Shown one piece after another: positions 35,901-46,646 of a stretch of DNA of 64,000 nucleotides (positions are counted from its first letter, which is position 1; each line of letters opens with the position of its first letter). Position numbers and translations under genes: made by a program. Source of the stretch: Trogon surrucura (Eukaryota > Chordata > Aves > Trogoniformes > Trogonidae). The DNA lies in contig CM036632.1 in NCBI GenBank assembly GCA_020746105.1, forward strand, positions 1,674,001-1,738,000, written 5' to 3'. The notes below the pieces were generated by a model. The model did no database searches. It was given only the letters and a program-made list of their open reading frames with translations, and was not told the DNA's origin.

Positions 35901-38900
35901 CTGCGAGCACAGGGCTGCATCCCATGTCCCCACAGCATCCTGGCTGGGAGCTCTGTGCCAGCCTAGTGTCCAGCTGCCACCAGGACCCACCTGAGAGCTG
36001 CACCAGCTCTCTTGGATTTTTTTTGGATGAAAAGGAGCATTTCGGGAGCGGGTCCGTGCTGCTGGTGCAATCCTGCCAGCCCTGGAGGGGCTGTGCGATA
36101 GGCCCTGGCAGATGAGCAGTCTTCGGCTGTGTCCTCTGCTCGCTTGGATGAGTTGTGCTTGTTGGAATTATTTACTGCGCTGATCGATAAATACTGTAGG
36201 CAGAGGGCTGCATTTCATGACTGCAATGCTATACATGTGCCTACTGCTATATTTCAAGAGCGTAAATAACTCTGGGGCATCAGCAGAAATTAAAACCAAA
36301 CAGATATAACTTAGAACAATTTACACCCAGGGTTTTTGAAGGAAACAACAACTTCAGACAATGCTCCTGAGCTGTGCCTCACTTAATCGAGCCTTTTTCC
36401 TGCCTTTCCAGGGGTGCTGGGTTGGCTGCCCATGGCTCTGGCTTTGCTCCTGCCTCCAGCCGAGGCAATATTGGCTGTTTCTCGTAAGCACAGGCAAGCC
36501 ACCTGCTTTCCCCACGTCCCCTCGCACATGGGGACACAGTCCCAGGCCGGCTGCTGCCACATGCAATTCAAGAGCCACCTTTGGCACGTCCCACTTGCCA
36601 CCGTCCGGTCCCGGCAGTGGCACATGGGTGTTTATTTTGCTGGAGAGCGTATAATCCAGCAGCATGTGCTGCAGTCACTAAATTGTTTTCCTTCAAAATG
36701 CAATATAGATCTAATTATATGAAAACAAACTATAATAGAGAGGTTGTTCAGTGCCACCCCCTAAGTGCAGGCAGCGAGCACTCGATTCCCTTTCCCTCTG
36801 GTAGCATTTAAGCATTTCCCCCGCATTGGTGACGCAGACATTCTTCATAAATCAGCGGAGGTAGGAGCACATTTGCTCCCCCCGTCTTTGAAGAGGCGTC
36901 AGATCTCCGCACAGAGGCTTCTTGCTGGGTGATCCTCCGGGGCTGGTTCTCATTTCCTTGCAGGAGGTGGGTCTGGAGCCCATTCTGTGCATTTGGGAAG
37001 GCTTGGGGAGGGGGGCGAGAGGAGAGAAAAATGAATGACTTTGCTTCGTTGACAAAAAAAAAAAAAACCAAAAAAAAAGGCTTGACACCACGAGCACCGC
37101 GCACCATTAACATCCCACTGACACAATTATTTACTGGAAGATGTGCATATTGATTTGGCAGTAACCACACACACCAGGGCTGCGGGGGTGCTGAGGGGCT
37201 CTGTAAGTGTCACTTGGGCTCAGCACTAGCCTTGGTTTGAGCCTGATCCTGCCCAGATGCTCTCAGCAGGGCTGGCCCTGGCTGGGTTAAGCCCATGTTA
37301 CTTTAGGTACTGCTCTGGTTTTTGCCCCTCTGGTGTCACCCCTGGCTTTGCTGTGTGCCCAGTCCCTGTGAGGAGGGTGACGGCACCGAGGGCTGTGCCG
37401 GAGGAGGTGGGGAGCAGCTGGTGGTGGTGAAGGATGGGAGATGTTCCCCCTCGACGGCTGCCTGTCCTTGCTGGCAGCTACATCTCTTACGGGCTGTGCT
37501 TGACATCTTCAGAGACCTTTGTGAAACGCTGGCTCCTAGAGCAGATTTTTTCTGGGGATTGCACGCATGGCCCCTTGGAAGAGGGGATGGTGAAGGATGG
37601 GGACAGCAAGGGATAGATGTGGCACCCTGGGTGGCCAGTTACTGCTCTCTGCTGCGAGGTCCTTGTGGTGCTGAGGGGTTCGGGCAGGGTCCCCGCAGTG
37701 CCTGGAGGGCCCTCATGGCTGATGCAGCTGGCACTGGGGCTGGAGACAGCCCCATGCTGTGTATTCCCAGTGACAAGGTTGTTCTTGCTCTGGTGGCTGC
37801 TGTCAGCCCTGGGGAAGAGGCTCAGGGTGCACCCAGCCTTTGGCTGCAGATGGGGATGAAGGGCAGGGCCTGTGGCTGAAGGATTGCATCTTCCCTTGTT
37901 CATTTTAATGGAAGAAAACACACTTAACGGAAGAAAAACTTCTGAGGCAAGGCACTGGGAGCTCCCAGCTTCTGAGGGAAAGCTGCAAGGGAGGTCAACG
38001 AGGAGTGAGGTGTCCTGTTCAACTCTGCTCAGTTTTAACTGTCTCGGAGCAAGGATGTAGATGCACGACAGCCATTTAGGCATCTGTCCCTTTGCCCAGC
38101 TGCTCTTGTACCCCTCCCAAACCTCTCCTGTGCGTGCATTAATCGGGAAGGGCTGTCAGAGATGTGGCCCTGCACAAGCTTAAGCTCCATGTTAGGGCCA
38201 GGTTGCCTGAAGAGGAGTGCAGGAGGCTTTTCCAGCTATCCCACCACCTCTGTGGCAGCCTCGGGATGTGCCAGGCCCCGGAGGAGCTGGGTGCTAAGGA
38301 CAGACACGCTTCGGACGTGCCCTGGGAGATACCTTCACCCTGGGATGGCTCCGGTGCTGCCCTAGGAGAAGCATCACTGGCTGCAGCCAGGACAACCACG
38401 GTCATCCAGGAGGCCACAGCAGGAAGAAACCCCCTGGAGGAGTTCTAGGGAATTTATCTGGCAGGTTTTTTTAAAGGTAATTGTAACACGAAGGTTGAGC
38501 TGGAACATTTCTGCCTCGCTGGGCCGTTTCCACCGAGGAGCTGGCAGCAGGCAAGCTGCTGAGTGAGGAGTCGGTGTTGCCATATGGAGCTCTGCTCTGG
38601 CTGCTCGCTAAAGGAAAAAAAAATCGTACAGGGCCAGGACTTGGCAGCCCTTCTCCGCAGAGACCACTTGTGTGAATAAATGTTACTCATCGGCGTTGCT
38701 CAGTGCTACAGGATCTGGCCCGCACTCGTAAAGAAGAACTGTGTTTGGCCCAGGTTCAGCAAAGCACTCACAGATGTGCTCCGCGCGAGGCACACGAGTG
38801 GTCCCAGTGACTCCCTGGGAGAAAGGTTGTACTTAAACACGATCTTCGCTGGATCTCTGCTTTCGTCTCACTTGACTTTTGTGCCTCGAGTATCCCTTGG

Positions 38901-40254
38901 CCTTCCCGGTGGAAGCGCTCTCAGTGTCGGCAAAGCCCAAGCTCCTTCCACATCTCCATCGTGTCTCGCTGAGACAGGAGCCTTATAAAAGGGGAGCTGG
39001 GGATTTGCAAAAGAAGGTTGCAATGGGGAGGATGAAGCGGTCTGGCAGGGCTACGTCTTACTTCCCTTGTTAAGAGCGGGGAAGAATGAGGAAGAAATTC
39101 ACTGAATCATCAGAAGACAGGCCATTTAAGAACCATAAAGAAAAAAAAAAACCATGGCCAAACTGTTTTTGTGCGTTACGTGTAAACAGCTGGTGGGAGT
39201 TTGTAGCCACAAGGTCCTCCAGAAACTGAGCGCAGAAGATGAGATGAAGAAAGCGTGTGGCGCGGGTAATCCCTGCTGCTGTTAGATGGGAGACACTTTG
39301 GAAGGGAATCCGACCTGAGGGCTGGAAGTCGCAAACCCCTCGCTCGCATCCCAGCCTGTCTCTCCGCAGGCTCCCTGCTGCCTCTTTGAAACCACGGATT
39401 TACCCGAGAGACACAAGATCCCCGGTTAGACGGGCTTTCATCCGCGCGGCGATGGCTGCTCCTCTGTTTCTGCGCTCATCTTTCATCTAACTCAACCGGC
39501 TGCAGCAGAGTTACATCAGGGACACGTTTGGCCTCCAATATTTATACGTGCAAGTGCCAATTTCCCTTTTTCGTTTCATAAACGGGTAGTTAAATACATT
39601 AGTGAGCCATGTGAAGTGGGACGGCGATCATACGGGCGAGCCCCAGAAAAGGAAATACTAATTTATAGCAAGACAAGAACAAATTCAAGAGAAAGAAGAA
39701 ACTCTTGTTAGATACGAAGCGCTCTGCCAAGCCAGTGAGTCTGGATGTAGTTAGAGAGGTGCACAGTGCACAGAAGAAGTCTGTAATATTTTATTCCAGG
39801 GATCTAGATTTCCGGGACAAGCTGTTAGATTGACCTCTAGCGTTCATTTTCTTGAGGGGAAAAATTCTCAGTAAAGTCCCGTTTTGATCGGGTCTCGTAC
39901 CTTTGCGCTCCGAACAGGCTTTGAGGGGGCGATTTTGTTTTTCCAGCGGATAAAAAAAAACCTTCAAATGTCAGTGTCAGTCCGCAGGAATTTCCTAACA
40001 AGCTGGCTGACGGGCAGCCAGGCGTGCCGTGGAAATGTTGACACACGATTACCTAGGAAGGGGCTGGATGCGGTCCTGGCTCTCGGAGGCAACGGGAGAT
40101 TTGCCACTGCCGCGCCGGGGCCAAGTGCTCAGCCAGGAGATCAAAGCTAGATTTTTTTTTTTATTATTATATTTTTTTGCTGGAAAGTTTAGCTTGGCCG
40201 GCTCGTTTGGATTTCGCTGGTGCTCAGTTCACTGAATTCTGTGGCGGGGGAAAA
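32919..40254. other. Intergenic, HS3ST6-MEIOB gap, middle
   Basis: No gene recognised. AT-rich conserved-element-like blocks lie at about 33960-34165, 36145-36360 and 36640-36740. A 94-codon open frame at 38164-38448 has no family that I know. Confidence 0.55.
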
Positions 40255-41207
40255 AAATTTCATTTACTCTGAAATCCCAGATTTCTTTTACAGCCATCCC
40301 CATATGTCTTGGAGAATTATGTCCCAAGTTTTCCTCCTCATGCAGAGATCGACTTGGAATCGGTTGGGAACCTGAGCAACCGGAGGTTGAAAGGGGTTTC
40401 CCCCAGTTTTATTGCTGAAAAACGCTCATCCCATGTGTGTCCTAGCTGGTATTGCTCAGTATCGTGTGTCTCAATCTGAAATCCAGATATAATTTCTTTG
40501 GGTTTTGTTTCATTGATTCAAATAGCTGAAAATGTTTGAATGGCAGCCAACTGACGCTAAATATCTTTTTTTTTTTTTTTTCCCCTCCCAAAGCATTCTT
40601 CCCTAGTGTCAGGGAGCTGTCACTAAAACTATTTTTAATTGTTGTATTTTTTTAATTCATGATGTCTTGTTGGAAAATATTCATCGTTTGTTTGCTCAGA
40701 GAGGGAGGAGGAAATTCTGGTCTCGGGGAAAGTGATGAAAATCCAAGTAATTTCACTGACCTCACTTAAATTATTTTGGAATTATGTGCAAAGCAAAGTC
40801 ATTCTCTATAGCCCGAATGCTCTCGTGTCTCTCCGAGGCTCAAAAAAGAAGCAGTTTCCACCCCTGTAGTTTCAGGCAAGTTAAGAGCAAGCTGAGGGCT
40901 TTGAAACCTTGGGCAGTCAGAGCCGGATCTTCAAAAAAGAAAGAGAAGATCCCTGTGTGGGCAAAAAGACTTAAAGAAGAAAGACTTGTGCTAGTGTTTT
41001 CAAGCAACGAACTCCTATATGTACCATCTTATTTTGATTTTTTTAATTTTTTATGCTATAAAAAAAGGCACAGAAGGATTACTTCTGGGATATGTTCATT
41101 TGCAAACTTTTTGCTGAAAATGCACCAGCTACTTAGTGACTATCCAGAAGGTTTTAGATTTCAACCGAGGTGCTTATTTATTTTTTTTTTGGCTAAAATT
41201 CTGCAAC

Positions 41208-41503
41208 GGTCGTTCGCCGGGAGCCGATTTCGGTGCGTGATCTGGCGCCGACAGCTTGCTTTCCTCTCCGGGTCGTGCCGGCTCGCCTGCGTTGCGTGAC
41301 GCTCCCGCTCCACCCTCGCGTGGATGTCGCAGGAGGGATTAATTAGTGTGGAAATAGTTAAGAATTGAGCTTGCTGATGAGCGGGCGCCCGGGCCCTGCC
41401 TTGGGGAAGGAGGACGTGCCTTCCCCCCTGCACGGACGCTGCCGAAATGCTGCGCTTGCGGCGTTCGGGCCCTGCCGATGCCGTTCACGCCCTGCCCGTG
41501 GGG
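41208..41503. promoter_or_regulatory. Orphan CpG-dense patch
   Basis: By hand count there are about 35 CpG dinucleotides in roughly 300 bp, against sparse CpG in the AT-rich DNA on either side. No known first exon is attached. It could be a promoter of a non-coding transcript, an alternative MEIOB promoter or a CpG-rich enhancer. Confidence 0.5.
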
Positions 41504-44500
41504 AAGGCTGGGGCTGGTTTTGAGCAGTTTCGTGTGAATTCATCAGAGAGAACAGGGAGACTTTGTTGTCTTGGGAGCAGCTGTTGTTTCAAAACACCGT
41601 CCTTCGGGGATAGTTGGAAAGAATGGCACTTGGTGTGTCCCAAATAGCTTTACACCTTACAGAAAGCTGTGGGGTTTGGTTTTTTCTCTCTTTTTTTTCG
41701 CTACCACACAGAAGAAGAGCTGTTGCATTCCCACCTGAGCTCTTGGCTCATGATCTTGTGTGCTCACGCACCCGTATCCACTAGGCATCTTTCCTGTTCT
41801 GAAGAAAACCCCAAATTAGCACAGATTAGGCAAGAACCATCCCTGGCTCATGTTCATTCTCATTTTAAAACTCTGGGTTGTTGTGTTTCCCTGTGCTGCA
41901 GGAGGTCACGGTGCTGCTCGGAGCGAGGAAATCCCACTGAAGCAGCACCGGGGTGAGTCCAGTGCCGGGAACCGGGGCGCGGGGGGCAAAGCGAGCGATG
42001 AACAATGGCTCGCTGCGGTGCCGGGGAGAAATTTAGATTAAATATCCCTCAACACACTTGAGCACCTGTTGGCTGCATCAGCACCTGCATTAGTTGTGCT
42101 GAAGATGTCCACCATTAGTCCGTCAGCACTCCGGGTTCTCAGCCAGTTCAGGTATCAGCCAAAGCCGTTGAACAGCGAATACCTTTAAAAATTTGCTGCT
42201 TTTAATGCATTCAGTCAGGCCAATTACATAAAATTACAGGTCTGCCCTTTTCATTTTGAGGATCCTTTTTGTCCTAAGAATGTATAAATATTCAATGAGC
42301 CCCCTCCTTAAACACTCCGGGCAGTGTAAAAGTCAGAGAGCAAATATTTTTGTGTTGCTCTAGTGTTGAAGAGCCTTTTGAAGATGATTTCTGCAATGTC
42401 CCTGCAAGGGCTGGATGGCGACTAACTTGTCCTGCACTCAAACCATACTGGTCCTCACGTAACTAATGGCTAAACGAATTACAAAATGGCATTTGCACCC
42501 CTTGACCATGCAGATAGAGTAATTAGCAGGGGCTGTGCGATTTGCAGCTGTGTATGGGAGGTTTCTGCTGGCCACAGATCCAATCCGGGCAGGGTGCTAA
42601 GTGCTGCTGAAGTGCAGGATTTAAAGTCACACCTTCCAGGGATCAAGCACCAGCTCAGAAAAATACTGAATTAATGTTGCTGCCCTCCAGCAGGGGCCAG
42701 TGCTAACCCCGGAGAGGGTCGGGGGTGTTGGTGTGGTGCATGGCCCTCGGGAAGCTGCTTCTGGTCTTTCTCTTGCCTCTGTTTTTCCAGCTGTCAAAGG
42801 GATATAACAATGCTGATTTATTTTAGAGACTGCTTTGAGGTCAATTGAGGAGGAAAGCTTGAGTAAAGCTGAGCATGAATTGAGTAACTTCTGGTTTTGC
42901 AAGCTCTGTTTAGTGTTTGCATGAAAAATTCTTAACTTGGAGAAGGAGCTGACATTGTAAACTAGTGGGAGACATTCGGGTTAGACATTTGTTTGTTATA
43001 AGCACCAAAAACTTGTTTACAGTGACCTACAGGAGTCCAAACTGCTGACTGTCCCCCGTTACGCCGTGTGCTGTACGAATGGCGGGAGTCACAGCATCAC
43101 TGCTGTGAGGCAGGTACGTCAATCAAATGAATTCTCACGTCTGCAAGTTGGAAATTCAGCATCTAACCACATCTTCCAGGGAAATAACTCCAGTCCCACG
43201 TCTGCTGCCTTTGTGCCTGGGGCCAGGTCGGTGCATCCCTTCACGCCGGTCCTGATAACATCGATCCTAGCAGGAACTATCATGGGAAAGTAAAAAGCAG
43301 ATTTTTTTTTTTTTTTTAAATAAATTAGGTGCATTGAAAATGGGAATGGAAAGAGACCACAAAGCAAAACCACCCTATCATTAGACGTTTACTGAGGCTG
43401 TGGGGATGCCGAGGAGGAGCAGTGTACAACAGCATCCTTGTTCTGGTGGCTTTGAATCGAAACAAAGCCTGTGGCCCTGGGCTGGGGACACGTCAGCGTC
43501 GGGTTTCACCTGCTCTTTGTGCTTGTGGGAGAAAAACAACTCGCTCTGGACAAAACCCATCCGAGGTGGTGACCGTACTGGGCAGCAGCACAAGATCCCA
43601 GCTCGGATCAGCAAGGCTCCATTTAGGCAGGTGCTCATGTTCTACCAAAACCTCGCTGAGATACCAGACCCGCTCATGGGCTGGGATCCAGCTTTTATCA
43701 CCTTCTGCTCTGGTAGAGATTGCACAGATCTCATTTCAGGGTTTATTTGGTGTTTTTTTTGTGTTTTCTTCCCCCCCCCCACCCCGGTTTACCTCGCCAT
43801 CGTGGTGGCAAGAATGAGACCTGTACCTTTGCCAACATTTTCTGGCCAGTGGACAAGTTCTCGTTCCCATTCCGTCAGGATCCCAGCACTGTGTTCATGA
43901 TCTTCTGCTTGTTCATTAGCTTGAGATAATTAAAACAACAGAACTAACGGAAAACCCTCATTCTCTTCGCTGGAAACTTCAAACCTATAGAACAAAGTTA
44001 GAGCCAATGGATCGTATTGTATAAAAGACGACCTAAAAAACCCACCACCCAGGCTGTCAGGGCTCTGGCATGCCATTTGTCATCGGCACAGTGTAATTAT
44101 CGTGGACTTTAGTGGCACAATAAATATGAGAGCACAGGTGGTATCCATTTTCAGCTGTTTAATTGAAGAAATGAAAGATCCCGTAATACGGAGTCAACAC
44201 AGAGAATTTGTCAGGCTACACTAAAAACTTCAATAGCTGCGACCTTGAGGTCGTAAAATTACTCATCAGGAGTAAAATTTTTTATGATACGGAAAGTGAA
44301 GAGTATCGATTTTATAAAAAATAAATTTATATGCAATATAAATGGACAAAATGGCTCATCACAGCCTTCTGTGGGGCCTGAAAAACCCAGGATGCTGTGT
44401 GCAGATCAATACAAATAATATCTTAAACCATAAATTTTAATTCATTTATCAAATAAGGCCTGCCATGTTTTCTGCCTTAGAGCTACCCCAAGGAAAAAAA

Positions 44501-45116
44501 AAAAAAAAGAAAAGAACTAGGGAATAATTCCTCCAAAGCTTTCTGAAATTTGTTTTGTCTTTCTGGTGTGTTGTGCATTTATAATTGTAGCAGAATAAGC
44601 CTGACTTTAGACTCCAGGGCTGGTGCTTTGTTAAGTCCAGGTAGGTGAGACCCGCTAGCCATCCTGCTGAATGCCGTTGGGACGGAGCAGCGCTGCAAGG
44701 AAATACAGAAATTTTTTTAGAACAGTGACCCAAAGATGCAGTAGGGTGGTTTGAGTTGACATCGCACCCGGGAAACCTCGTGAGTGTTGGGATGGAGCCG
44801 CTGCCCTGGAGGGGGCGATGGGGCAGCTCTGGTGGCGGGGGCTCGGGTAAAGCCGCACGGATCGGAGGAATCACAAAAAATAAACCCTCAGCTCTGGCCC
44901 TGAGGCAGAGCTGGCCGGAGCCGACAGCGCCATGTTCTCAGCAGGTCACTCAGGGCTGAGCACCCTCAGGGCTCTGAGCTCCCAGACACTGAACTTCTGA
45001 TAAGTTTGGGTGTTGGCAGCCATGCCCTGAGCCGCTGTGGGGAGCCTTGGCCGCCCTCGCACCGCTCCCCCTCACGCCCGCGCCGGCCCCTGAGGGAAAG
45101 GCTCTCACAGGGAGAA

Positions 45117-45140
45117 GCCCTTTTCCCGCCATTTTGTCTC
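45117..45140 (+). promoter_or_regulatory. Candidate E2F/YY1-type site upstream of MEIOB
   Basis: TTTTCCCGCCATTTTGTC combines a perfect E2F core (TTTCCCGCC) with a GCCATTTT YY1-type core. It lies in GC-rich DNA about 1.4 kb before the MEIOB start codon. E2F6 is known to silence meiotic genes in somatic cells. Assigning this site to the MEIOB promoter is an inference. Confidence 0.35.
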
Positions 45141-46577
45141 CCAGTCTGAGCGCCTCACGCCGGCCCTTCAGGGCACTCCCTTCCCTCCCCGGCTGGCCTG
45201 GGTCCCCCCTGAGACCCCTTGGCGGTACATAGGGCTGTGGTAAGGGCTCCTGCCTCCACGTTGTCCCTCTCTCTGGGATGTGCTGCTAGGGCAGGGACAG
45301 GAATGATGATGGTGCAGGAACAATCCCTCGCAGCCTCGAGCCCGGCCTGGCCTTGGGGGTGGAAGCGTGTCTGGCACCAGACACCAGTTTGGGACGGGGC
45401 CGCTTTTATTTACTGGGATTTCCCTCTCATCCTGTCTCTCAGGAGAAGGTCTGCTGGTGAGAGAACGTTCCCTCAGCTCTCCTGGGGAGCGGGAGGGTAA
45501 ATCCTAAATCGCCTCTCGTCCTCCTTCGGTTCGGGTGTCCCAGCGCCGTTTGCTTTGACCCGATTCAGCTCCGGTGTGAGGTAGGTCGTTTTAACAATAT
45601 TTCTTTAGAGACAAGAATGTTAACGTGCCTTACAGGGGTAGCTGAGGTGACTTTCTGCTTAAGCTAACGTGATTTCTTTCATATAATGGGGTGGGAATGG
45701 GTTTGAGGGCCCTGGTCAGTAGCTTTGCAAGGCAAATTTAGGACGTCTTTCTGTGGGAGTATAGTTTGAAACGCTCTTGTAGAGAAATCACTTTTTCACA
45801 GATAGCTGCTTACTTTTTAGAAAGCGTAGACTGTCTATTTCTTTTCTAGTGTGTTAAACGGATCATTATACCGATGCCCGATGAAAGGGTTAACAATTTT
45901 CACACAAGGTGCGAGCTATAAAGACCATGGAAGCCTTTCAGGGCTTGTTAAAAGTCTTGAACAGGCGTCCTCTGAAAAACATCAGCAGTTCTCTCAAAGG
46001 TTATTAACATTTGGAGAACTTGATGGTTCCTTTTACAGCAAAAAAAAGAGAATCTTGTTTTCATAAATTCAATACTTTTCTACTCTGAGGAAGAAATGAA
46101 CTCCTGGTTTAGAGTGGTTGGATATTAAGTCCAAAACCTCGATTCATAGTGGTTTGCAACCCAACACTTTTCTCTCCTCTCACGTAAATGGCCTTTTATA
46201 TAAGAACTGCCTCATTAAATTCAGTTGGACTTCCCAGACAGGAGAACGAGGGTAAATATTTTTCAGAGGCTGATGCTAATGGAGTCATTTAATACTCTAT
46301 AAATAAATAAATAAAATTTGCAGACCTTTATTTGAGAAGCATAGGTGGTTAAAGTTCATAACTTGCATCGCCAAATACAAATAATAAAGAATTGTCTGCT
46401 TTGGACGGCCTGAAATGTTGAATGTTATCAAAATGTTATTGGAAACAGATTCTATTTAGGTGAAAACATTTGTGTTAAAAAAAAAAAACTTGTTATTCTC
46501 ACTATGAATAGCTTGAAGTGATTTGTTTAGATTTTTTTAGAAAACCTAAATTAGCTTTCTCAAGTTACAGGTGAAGA

Positions 46578-46646
46578 ATGGCTTATTCTAGTTCAACACG
46601 GGACTTTGTTGCGCTTTCAGATCTGCATCCAAACCTTGCTCGTCCT
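46578..46646 (+). CDS. MEIOB: MEIOB coding exon 1
   Basis: Residues 1-23, starting [10 protein letters not shown] and ending NLARP at a GTAAGT donor, phase 0. A TTACAG acceptor just upstream (46565-46570) suggests that a non-coding exon precedes it. Confidence 0.88.

Larger units (their letters stand above)
40255..46570. other. Intergenic, HS3ST6-MEIOB gap, right part and MEIOB upstream region
   Basis: Contains an AT-rich segment (40255-41170), a CpG-dense patch (41208-41503), further AT-rich blocks (about 42020-42300 and 44070-44450), a GC-rich stretch with an E2F-type site (about 45000-45540) and the likely 5' UTR intron of MEIOB, whose acceptor is at 46569-46570. No coding exon seen. Confidence 0.55.

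Noticed and set aside
37322..37879. 185-codon plus-strand frame in the intergenic gap
   Set aside because: GC-rich Gly/Ala/Cys-heavy composition, an open frame on the other strand and no domain.
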